Below are positions 14,308 to 18,448 of a DNA stretch of 22,336 nucleotides, one piece after another. How positions within the stretch are numbered: the stretch's first letter is position 1; each line of letters begins with the position of its first letter. Position numbers and translations under genes: made by a program. The notes under the pieces are model-generated. The model saw nothing but the letters and a program-made list of their open reading frames with translations. It was not told where the DNA came from and did not search any database. Source of the stretch: a virus; the IMG/VR virus record IMGVR_UViG_3300032285_001775, positions 1-22,336 of that record. One strand, given 5' to 3'.

Positions 14308-14716
14308 TTAATTTGTTTTTTACCATTTTATTAATCCGGTGTATCGTTTGAATATGGATTCCTGTTTGTCTCGACAATTCTCTCTGTCCTATTAGTGTCG
14401 ATTGCTCAAACATTGTGCGTTCATACCAGGTGAGATCTTTGGAGAGTTCTGAGTAATCAATTCCCTCATTATATTGCTCGTCTTCGATTTCAAATTTACT
14501 GAAATCGTCGATTAAAATATCGTTATTTTTCAGAGAGTCATAAAATAATGATCTCAAAGTTACAAAAATATATCCGTCTGAGACAGGAATAGTCCTCTCG
14601 CTTAATTTTATGTACATATTTTGCACCAACTCATCTGCTAAATCTTTGCATTTGCATATTTGCAAAGCCATTTTTCGCCATTGCTGGTCCTTTTTAGCAA
14701 GTTCGTGAATTATCAA
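14288..14716 (-). CDS. Sigma-70-like transcription factor (142 aa)
   Basis: Two regions match the sigma-70 fold. Region 2-like: residues about 18-65, with LQICKCKDLADELVQNMYIK (the DAEDLVQ-type core-binding helix) and GYIFVTLRSLFYDSLKNN (the -10-binding helix). Region 4-like: residues about 95-136, with LTWYERTMFEQ, then a helix-turn-helix GQRELSRQTGIHIQTIHRIN. An acidic linker (IDDFSKFEIEDEQYNEG) separates them. It is shorter than normal ECF sigma factors but has both DNA-binding parts. I infer a late-gene activator for the conserved ACAAAA-N11-AGTTATA motif. The start is a TTG overlapping the upstream stop (TTGA). The frame is closed just upstream, and the next ATG (codon 16) would trim region 2. 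It could also be an anti-sigma-like or polymerase-binding factor. Confidence 0.7.
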   Translation of the reverse strand: MIIHELAKKDQQWRKMALQICKCKDLADELVQNMYIKLSERTIPVSDGYIFVTLRSLFYDSLKNNDILIDDFSKFEIEDEQYNEGIDYSELSKDLTWYERTMFEQSTLIGQRELSRQTGIHIQTIHRINKMVKNKLNGKKKD

Positions 14717-14946
14717 AGCCTCATCGGATTAAAAAACTCACTTAAAAAATGCAAAATGTGGGTTTCATTTTCTATATAATAAGCTGTACCTCTAATAATT
14801 AACACAATTTCCTCAGATGACTCAACCCAATATCCGTCAATACTATCGACGTTGACTCTAAAATCGACAAATGAGCCGTTGAGTCCGAGATTATCGTCCT
14901 CTTGTTCTAACCACATTTGAGTCGATATCGTGTAAGGTTTAATCAT
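14713..14946 (-). CDS. Hypothetical protein (77 aa)
   Basis: I do not recognise this protein. It begins MIKPYTISTQMWLEQEDDNL and is acidic, with beta-like stretches (SFVDFRVNVDSIDGYWVES, IVLIIRGTAYYIEN) and a helical end (ILHFLSEFFNPMRL). I chose the ATG at 14946. A TTG five codons upstream is in frame, but it lies within the TATATTTG promoter box. It is the first gene of the unit that leads into the sigma-like gene, and its TGA overlaps that gene's start codon. The region ahead contains both a host-type promoter and late motif site E. A regulatory role would fit, but nothing in the sequence shows it. Confidence 0.6.
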   Translation of the reverse strand: MIKPYTISTQMWLEQEDDNLGLNGSFVDFRVNVDSIDGYWVESSEEIVLIIRGTAYYIENETHILHFLSEFFNPMRL

Positions 14947-14950
14947 TTGA

Positions 14951-14983
14951 CAAATATACAAATTATATTAATATAACTACAAA
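14951..14983 (-). promoter_or_regulatory. Bacteroidetes-type promoter before the sigma-like unit
   Basis: TTTG (14983-14980) and TATATTTG (14958-14951, matching TAnnTTTG) are 21 bases apart, as in the promoter at 18448-18416. The -7 box ends only 4 bases before the ATG at 14946, so the transcript would begin at or just after that codon. The message could be leaderless, or the 77-aa gene could start at a later codon. It overlaps late motif site E. Confidence 0.55.
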
Positions 14984-14998
14984 AAGTGATTTTGTAAC
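14972..14998 (-). promoter_or_regulatory. Conserved late promoter-like motif, site E (sigma-like unit)
   Basis: The minus strand reads GTTACAAAA, the 11 bases TCACTTTTTGT, then AGTTATA. This is the same spacing as sites A, C and D, but here the start codon is 25 bases further on, and the sequence after AGTTATA changes from the TATATATG seen elsewhere. The motif is thus conserved independently of a start codon, which favours a promoter. Confidence 0.6.
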
Positions 14999-15002
14999 AA
15001 AT

Positions 15003-15641
15003 TTAGAACAATTTTGTTTGATTTGTGTGGTTTTTAATGCGTTCCATTGCCTTATCAAAATATTCCTTATCAAGCTCGCACGCTGTCAATTCAAATCCGT
15101 AATCGTGGCAAGCAATAGCGATTGAGCCACTACCGAGATGCGTGTCTAGGATTTTGTCTCCAGGCTTTGCGTATTTATCGAGTATCCATTTGTAAAGTGC
15201 AACCGGCTTTTGAGTTGGGTGAATACGAGTTTCTTTGTTTTTCATATCGCCTTGTATCATTCCATTCCAAGTAAATTCAAAAATTTGTACACTTTTATGA
15301 GTTGAGCAAATTGCAATTTCACCCTCGCCAAAAGCCGTTCCGTTTTTATTCCATACAATAACTCCACCGCATAAACCTAAAAAATTTCCACCCCAAATAA
15401 TTTGATTTTTTGAAACTCGCTCAAGTTCTAAATAATATTTATTATCGGGAGCAATATTTTCAAACAAGTGATAACCTTTCCTTTTTGTAGCTTGTTTACT
15501 TTGTTTTTTATTATCAGTCAAACCAATAGCATCAATATTTCCATAAGGAGGATCGACAATAGCTAAATCAAAGTAATTATCAGGATAGCGAGCCATTAAC
15601 TCTATATTATCCTCGTTTGTTATTATAAGTTTATTTTCCAT
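15003..15641 (-). CDS. DNA methyltransferase, beta class (N6-adenine or N4-cytosine), 212 aa
   Basis: The enzyme transfers a methyl group from S-adenosylmethionine to an exocyclic amino group of DNA. The catalytic motif DPPYGNID lies at 30-37 and the SAM-binding motif DTHLGSGSIA at 166-175, the order of the beta class. GGNFLGLCGGVIVW (about 85-98) and IHPTQKPVALYKWILDKY (about 140-157) are typical of phage and R-M enzymes of this class. There is no obvious long target-recognition domain, so the site recognised is unclear. No restriction enzyme partner was seen; the adjacent VRR-NUC is not a typical one. A likely role is protecting phage DNA from host restriction, or marking it. It begins 16 bases after the VRR-NUC stop, behind an A-rich leader. 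Confidence 0.88.
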   Translation of the reverse strand: MENKLIITNEDNIELMARYPDNYFDLAIVDPPYGNIDAIGLTDNKKQSKQATKRKGYHLFENIAPDNKYYLELERVSKNQIIWGGNFLGLCGGVIVWNKNGTAFGEGEIAICSTHKSVQIFEFTWNGMIQGDMKNKETRIHPTQKPVALYKWILDKYAKPGDKILDTHLGSGSIAIACHDYGFELTACELDKEYFDKAMERIKNHTNQTKLF

Positions 15642-15657
15642 TTTATTTTTAGTTTAT

Positions 15658-15915
15658 TTATTTTATAAACTCAACATTCCAATCACTCCAAACTAAAACT
15701 TGACATCCGTGTTTTTTAAGCTCTGAGAGCCTCAATTCTTGAAGTGGTGATAATATACCATTTTCTTTTTTTACTTCAATAAAAGTAACGTATCCGTCTT
15801 TTATAACTAATAAGTCCGGAATGCCATTTGTTGAGGTCTTTATTAATTTGGTTACAAAATACCCTTGCGCCTGGAGTTTCTTTTTTATCTTAGTTTGGAT
15901 TTGCTGCTCTGTCAT
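15658..15915 (-). CDS. VRR-NUC domain nuclease (85 aa)
   Basis: This is a stand-alone VRR-NUC protein, a PD-(D/E)xK-type nuclease fold. The motifs visible are GIPDLLV at 31-37 (Asp34), FIEVKK at 45-50 (Glu47 and Lys49) and SPLQELRL at 56-63 (Gln59). The N-terminal MTEQQIQTKIKKKLQAQGYF is the usual leading helix. The length is normal for phage versions. Related phage proteins are found next to SNF2-like helicases and are thought to act on branched or structured DNA during replication or recombination; a SNF2-like helicase is encoded about 2.5 kb upstream. The gene starts 6 bases after the stop of the 118-aa gene and is probably the end of the small-gene operon. Confidence 0.88.
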   Translation of the reverse strand: MTEQQIQTKIKKKLQAQGYFVTKLIKTSTNGIPDLLVIKDGYVTFIEVKKENGILSPLQELRLSELKKHGCQVLVWSDWNVEFIK

Positions 15916-15921
15916 TTTATT

Positions 15922-16278
15922 TTAATCTACAAGGTATTCATCTGTACTTAAACATAGTTGAAATTCTGATAATGCTGTTTCTCTTGCTGTAACATAAACT
16001 GAAGTATGTGGATGATGATTTTCAGCCAAATATTTCATTAATGGTCTAACTGCCTTTTCAAATTTTTGTTGTCTCTCGATTTGTTTTTCCATTTCTTTGG
16101 ATTTTGTATTAGGTTTTCCTTTTCCCTCGTTTAAAACCAATCTAAACTCTGGACTTACAGAAGGAATAACTCTAACTTTTGGAGTCGTTTCAGCTTTTTT
16201 ATCGTCGCCACTTTCATCTGTTGTTGGATCTATACTTGTATTAGTAAATAATTCTTTAAATGTTTTTGGTGTTTTCAT
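15922..16278 (-). CDS. Hypothetical protein (118 aa)
   Basis: I do not recognise a defined domain. It begins MKTPKTFKELFTNTSIDPTT. The first half (to about residue 60) is rich in Thr, Asp, Lys and Pro and is probably disordered (DESGDDKKAETTPKVRVIPS). The second half is a folded or helical region with KEMEKQIERQQKFEKAVRPL, MKYLAENHHPHTSVYVTARE and an end LCLSTDEYLVD. The HPHT..YVT pattern and the D.Y.VD end recall small unknown proteins of Bacteroidetes phages. The start codon is part of the 20-base junction repeat shared with the next two genes upstream. Confidence 0.6.
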   Translation of the reverse strand: MKTPKTFKELFTNTSIDPTTDESGDDKKAETTPKVRVIPSVSPEFRLVLNEGKGKPNTKSKEMEKQIERQQKFEKAVRPLMKYLAENHHPHTSVYVTARETALSEFQLCLSTDEYLVD

Positions 16279-16295
16279 AATCTTATTTGTTTTTA
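16276..16295 (-). repeat. Gene-junction repeat, copy 3 (start of 118-aa gene)
   Basis: The minus strand reads TAAAAACAAATAAGATTATG, ending in the ATG of the 118-aa gene. It contains the TAA stop of the 31-aa gene. The same 20 bases occur exactly 100 bases away at 16376-16395, and with one A fewer at 16695-16713. The A-rich segment before the ATG is probably the translation-initiation region, since this phylum rarely uses Shine-Dalgarno sequences. Confidence 0.7.
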
Positions 16296-16378
16296 AGTTG
16301 TTGTAAAATACTATCTAATTTAGAAGCTATCAACCATAATGGGATTGATATTGCCATAATTTCTAAAAATCTTTCCAT
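16283..16378 (-). CDS. Very small hydrophobic protein (31 aa)
   Basis: The frame reads MERFLEIMAISIPLWLIASK and then LDSILQQLKNK. Its start is set by the junction repeat, whose copies precede two larger genes. It fills the gap between the 104-aa and 118-aa genes exactly, with stops and starts inside the repeats. Residues 4-20 are hydrophobic enough for a short membrane helix, with a charged C-terminus. No family is recognised. Several similar one-helix microproteins occur in this operon. Confidence 0.5.
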   Translation of the reverse strand: MERFLEIMAISIPLWLIASKLDSILQQLKNK

Positions 16379-16395
16379 AATCTTATTTGTTTTTA
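16376..16395 (-). repeat. Gene-junction repeat, copy 2 (start of 31-aa gene)
   Basis: It has the same 20 bases as copy 3, TAAAAACAAATAAGATTATG. It contains the last codons and TAA stop of the 104-aa gene, so both that protein and the 31-aa protein end in Lys-Asn-Lys encoded by repeat DNA. Confidence 0.7.
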
Positions 16396-16697
16396 AATTT
16401 TGCATTGTAGTATTCATCTCCTAAATAAATATCTATTGCTATTATACAAATTCTACCATCTTCATAAGCATTCTCAATCTGTTGCTTTTCCATTTCTTTG
16501 GCTTGTTCACATATTTCAAATCTTTTAAAATGAAATTCTGCTTTAGATATTTCATCATTAAAAAGTTTTGATACTAATATTCCAATTTGTTGTGTTTGAA
16601 ATTCTACTGCTGTTTCTTGTTTAGGTTTACCTCCAAAACAAGCAGATGCTAAATCATTAAATTCTTTTGTTCCTATTTGCGGCATTTGATTTTCCAT
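16383..16697 (-). CDS. Hypothetical protein (104 aa)
   Basis: It begins MENQMPQIGTKEFNDLASAC. It is mostly helical, with FQTQQIGILVSKLFNDEISK, FKRFEICEQAKEMEKQQIEN and AYEDGRICIIAIDIYLGDEY. The pattern AKEMEKQQI..AYEDG......G.EYYN..F is one I recognise from many small Bacteroidetes phage and prophage proteins of unknown function. The chain ends YYNAKFKNK; its last codons lie in the junction repeat. No catalytic or membrane motif is seen. It lies between microprotein genes. Confidence 0.65.
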   Translation of the reverse strand: MENQMPQIGTKEFNDLASACFGGKPKQETAVEFQTQQIGILVSKLFNDEISKAEFHFKRFEICEQAKEMEKQQIENAYEDGRICIIAIDIYLGDEYYNAKFKNK

Positions 16698-16713
16698 AAT
16701 CTTATTTGTTTTA
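16695..16713 (-). repeat. Gene-junction repeat, copy 1 (start of 104-aa gene)
   Basis: The minus strand reads TAAAACAAATAAGATTATG, one A shorter than copies 2 and 3. Here the preceding gene's stop (16721-16719) lies before the repeat, so the repeat's conservation is not just a side effect of a shared C-terminus. Confidence 0.7.
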
Positions 16714-16718
16714 AATTG

Positions 16719-16811
16719 TTATTTAGTTATTATAATAATAAACGCAACGGCCAACGTGATTACTGAAATCCAGGCCAATAATTCAATGATAATTTCATCT
16801 CTATTATTCAT
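16719..16811 (-). CDS. Single-span membrane microprotein (30 aa)
   Basis: The frame reads MNNRDEIIIELLAWISVITL and then AVAFIIIITK. Residues 7-28 are almost all hydrophobic, giving one membrane-spanning helix with an N-terminal charged end (NNRDE) and a C-terminal Lys. It starts 8 bases before the end of the 56-aa gene (overlap), so translation is probably coupled. No family is recognised; roles such as superinfection exclusion, or a holin-like function, cannot be told from the sequence. Confidence 0.5.
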   Translation of the reverse strand: MNNRDEIIIELLAWISVITLAVAFIIIITK

Positions 16812-16974
16812 ATTTTTTTTTATAAATTTTAAACAATTGCTCAAGTGTTAAATCTTTGCCTTTGTAATCCCAAAGATATATCGAATTAAAATCGCACTCC
16901 AAACGGAGCCAAGTAATAAAATTGACGACTCTTATAAGGTCGTCGTCTTTTGGTATATATTTTGTGCCTTTCAT
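16804..16974 (-). CDS. Hypothetical protein (56 aa)
   Basis: The frame begins MKGTKYIPKDDDLIRVVNFI and continues with TWLRLECDFNSIYLWDYKGK and a helical, basic end. It uses the whole gap after the 66-aa gene, starts in its stop codon (ATGA overlap) and ends 8 bases inside the next microprotein gene. The mixed sequence with a clear hydrophobic core (Ile, Val, Trp, Leu and Tyr) suggests a small folded protein. No family is recognised. The exact overlaps at both ends make a real gene likely. Confidence 0.6.
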   Translation of the reverse strand: MKGTKYIPKDDDLIRVVNFITWLRLECDFNSIYLWDYKGKDLTLEQLFKIYKKKYE

Positions 16975-17171
16975 AATCCTTTTTCTATTTTATAGATTTC
17001 TAATAGTTCTTTAAATTCTAAATAATAATCTCTTTCACCTTTATAGAATTTATCTTTGTTTATCCAAAACCACTCTACAAATCCAATAGCAAATTCATCT
17101 GCTACTTGAACACATTTATTAGCTACAATCCATCCGTCAGCAGCAATTTCAAATTTTTCTTTTAATGTCAT
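16971..17171 (-). CDS. Conserved small phage protein of unknown function (66 aa)
   Basis: It begins MTLKEKFEIAADGWIVANKC. The pattern CVQVADEFAIGFVEWF (20-35) and the end KELLEIYKIEKGL are ones I know from many small Bacteroidetes phage and prophage proteins, usually without any known role. Its opening resembles the MTPKEKAEELI start of the two genes upstream, and its C...A.EFA segment lies where those have CALIA.NEI, so it may be a distant third member of the same series. It is linked to neighbours on both sides by ATGA overlaps. Confidence 0.65.
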   Translation of the reverse strand: MTLKEKFEIAADGWIVANKCVQVADEFAIGFVEWFWINKDKFYKGERDYYLEFKELLEIYKIEKGL

Positions 17172-17260
17172 TTTGATCCTAATTTAACTAAATAATTAAA
17201 CATCCATTTAAGTCGGTTTCTTAAAATTTCATATAATAAAATCGTTAGTAATATATTCAT
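17168..17260 (-). CDS. Small hydrophobic/basic protein (30 aa)
   Basis: The frame reads MNILLTILLYEILRNRLKWM and then FNYLVKLGSK. It begins in the stop codon of the 70-aa gene and ends in the start of the 66-aa gene, both as ATGA overlaps, which is strong support for a real gene of this size. The first 13 residues are hydrophobic, and the rest is amphipathic and basic (LRNRLKW). It could be a membrane-associated peptide. No family is recognised. Confidence 0.55.
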   Translation of the reverse strand: MNILLTILLYEILRNRLKWMFNYLVKLGSK

Positions 17261-17469
17261 AAAAGCTTAATTTCTTGTTTAACTTTTTGCCAATATTTAA
17301 AATTTAATCTATCACTATCATAAATATTTGGATTATCATTTATTATCTCATCAACTGCTATTAATGCATATTGCTTTGCAATATCTTCGTGAACTACATT
17401 ATAAATTCCATTTCTGTGAAATCTTATAAATTTATTAATTAACTCTTCTGCTTTTTCTTTTGGTGTCAT
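17257..17469 (-). CDS. Small phage protein, tandem paralogue B (70 aa)
   Basis: It begins MTPKEKAEELINKFIRFHRN and ends WQKVKQEIKLL. The central AKQYALIAVDEII (about 30-42) and the terminal YW..VKQEI are shared with the 74-aa gene just upstream, showing a tandem duplication. The family (ALIAVDEI) is common in small genes of Bacteroidetes phages and prophages and has no known function to my knowledge. It lacks the cysteine pair that the upstream copy has at the ALIA element. It is coupled to its neighbours on both sides. Confidence 0.7.
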   Translation of the reverse strand: MTPKEKAEELINKFIRFHRNGIYNVVHEDIAKQYALIAVDEIINDNPNIYDSDRLNFKYWQKVKQEIKLL

Positions 17470-17690
17470 AGTTTTTCTATTTCTTGTTTAACTTCCATCC
17501 AAAATCTAATCTCTTTATTTGGTGTTTCATATTCGTGCCATTCAATAGCTTCTACAATTTCATTTATTGCTATTAATGCACATTGTTTACAATGTTCTAA
17601 ATTATATTTATAAGTATAATTATTGTAATCATACATAAGTTTTTTTTCATACTTATTAATTAAATATTTTGCTTTATCATTTGGTGTCAT
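17466..17690 (-). CDS. Small phage protein, tandem paralogue A (74 aa)
   Basis: It begins MTPNDKAKYLINKYEKKLMY and ends FWMEVKQEIEKL. The CKQCALIAINEIVEAI segment (about 34-49) aligns with the same place in the 70-aa gene and carries a C..C pair that the copy lacks. The first seven and last eight residues also align, while the middle differs in length. The predicted structure is two or three helices. Function is unknown. It overlaps its neighbours by ATGA at both ends, so the duplicate pair sits in the same transcript. Confidence 0.7.
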   Translation of the reverse strand: MTPNDKAKYLINKYEKKLMYDYNNYTYKYNLEHCKQCALIAINEIVEAIEWHEYETPNKEIRFWMEVKQEIEKL

Positions 17691-17926
17691 ATTTTCCTAA
17701 CAAAATTATCGTTATAATCAAATTCAAGCTCAAAAGTTTCGGAGTTGTCTAAATATTTAAATGTATATATCCAGTGAAAGCAAAACGCTTTTTTTTGATT
17801 GCTCCATTTCTCTGGCATTTCTAAATTTTTTTTCGTTCCTATCATTCTAAACTCACGGCCGGCAGTTCCAACCTGAGGCAGTAAATGAATACCAATTTTA
17901 TTATTTTTTACTATTAGGTAGTTCAT
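17687..17926 (-). CDS. Hypothetical protein (79 aa)
   Basis: I do not recognise this protein. It begins MNYLIVKNNKIGIHLLPQVG and is beta-rich, with RMIGTKKNLEMPEKW, AFCFHWIYTFKYLD and ETFELEFDYNDNF. There is no signal peptide, membrane span or catalytic motif. Its ATG shares a base with the preceding stop (TAATG), and its stop overlaps the next start (ATGA). It is the third gene after the structured leader. Confidence 0.6.
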   Translation of the reverse strand: MNYLIVKNNKIGIHLLPQVGTAGREFRMIGTKKNLEMPEKWSNQKKAFCFHWIYTFKYLDNSETFELEFDYNDNFVRKI

Positions 17927-18222
17927 TATAAATTTTTAATCGCCCAATTAGCGTAGTCAATAATCTTTTGAAAATCCTCTTTATCCTGGCCTTTTTGTCT
18001 CCAGGTATATTTGTCAATATTAAATTTGCAAATAGCTAGGATTTGATCCTTTATCAAATTGGCCTCAGCTCTAGCAAATGTATCGATACCGATTTGATAT
18101 TGATCCGGTTTTGTAACTCCATTTTCATCGTAATTATTTTTAACGTATGGATTTGTATTTGTCTCAAAGAAATTTTGAGCCGTTCCGTTACTTCCTAAAA
18201 CATTTTTTGGTATATGCTTCAT
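17926..18222 (-). CDS. Small phage protein, possibly DUF3310-like (98 aa)
   Basis: It begins MKHIPKNVLGSNGTAQNFFE. The second half (about 50-98: DTFARAEANLIKDQILAICK, FNIDKYTWRQKGQDKEDFQK, IIDYANWAIKNL) has the rhythm of DUF3310, a small phage domain with the pattern N.IKY..R.K.....DL.KA..YL. Its function is not established; it has been linked to nucleotide-metabolism genes in other phages. The N-terminal NPYVKNNYDENG segment is unlike that domain. I chose the ATG at 18222; an upstream TTG is in frame but falls in the preceding microprotein gene. Confidence 0.6.
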   Translation of the reverse strand: MKHIPKNVLGSNGTAQNFFETNTNPYVKNNYDENGVTKPDQYQIGIDTFARAEANLIKDQILAICKFNIDKYTWRQKGQDKEDFQKIIDYANWAIKNL

Positions 18223-18224
18223 AA

Positions 18225-18329
18225 TTACCAATATTTAAAAATAAAATGTAAAATAATAAGCCAAAATCCCGATCCAGCTAAAACAATAAAAGCTCCTTGC
18301 AATAATTCTAAAAAATTTTCCTTATTCAT
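18225..18329 (-). CDS. Single-span membrane microprotein (34 aa)
   Basis: The frame reads MNKENFLELLQGAFIVLAGS and then GFWLIILHFIFKYW. Residues 11-31 form one strongly hydrophobic helix. It is the first gene after the leader, and its stop lies 2 bases before the start of the 98-aa gene (TAATTATG). The leader has a GGAGG about 20 bases before the ATG, too far for a usual ribosome site. No family is recognised. It shares the one-helix design of the 30-aa gene at 16811. Confidence 0.5.
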   Translation of the reverse strand: MNKENFLELLQGAFIVLAGSGFWLIILHFIFKYW

Positions 18330-18345
18330 AATTATAAAAAATAAA

Positions 18346-18411
18346 CCCTCCTCGATTGCTACCGCCAAGCGCAAAAGAAAAGGGAATTATTAAATACTTT
18401 ACTTTGGCGGT
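18346..18411 (-). ncRNA. Structured leader, possible H-type pseudoknot
   Basis: On the minus strand, ACCGCCAA (18411-18404) pairs with TTGGCGGT (18368-18361), and CCCTTTTC (18384-18377) pairs with GAGGAGGG (18353-18346) using two G-U pairs. The order 1, 2, 1', 2' with intervening stretches of 19, 8 and 7 bases is that of a pseudoknot. It lies between a promoter and the first small gene, so it would be the 5' leader of that message. No U-tract follows, so it does not look like a terminator. No known RNA family is recognised. Confidence 0.4.
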
Positions 18412-18415
18412 TGTA

Positions 18416-18448
18416 CAAATATATAAATTTTATTTTTAATTACGCAAA
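18416..18448 (-). promoter_or_regulatory. Bacteroidetes-type promoter of the small-gene operon
   Basis: TTTG (18448-18445), 21 bases, and TATATTTG (18423-18416) match the -33/-7 pattern of this phylum (TTTG and TAnnTTTG). The upstream box lies in the last codons of the SNF2-like helicase. Transcription would start near 18410, at the base of the structured leader. The same spacing is seen in the promoter before the sigma-like unit. Confidence 0.65.

Noticed and set aside
15003-15915. Restriction-modification system formed by the methyltransferase and the VRR-NUC protein
   Set aside because: VRR-NUC proteins of this size are structure-related nucleases of replication modules, not sequence-specific restriction enzymes, and no specificity domain is seen. 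An orphan phage methyltransferase is simpler.
16276-16713. The junction repeats as a CRISPR array or attachment sites
   Set aside because: Only three copies exist, the spacers are coding and of unequal length, and each copy ends at a start codon. There is no integrase or cas gene nearby.
17168-18329. Membrane microproteins as holin or spanin lysis genes
   Set aside because: They have one short helix each, no lysozyme or amidase gene is adjacent, and the operon lies by the replication genes with a host-type promoter, unlike a late lysis cassette.
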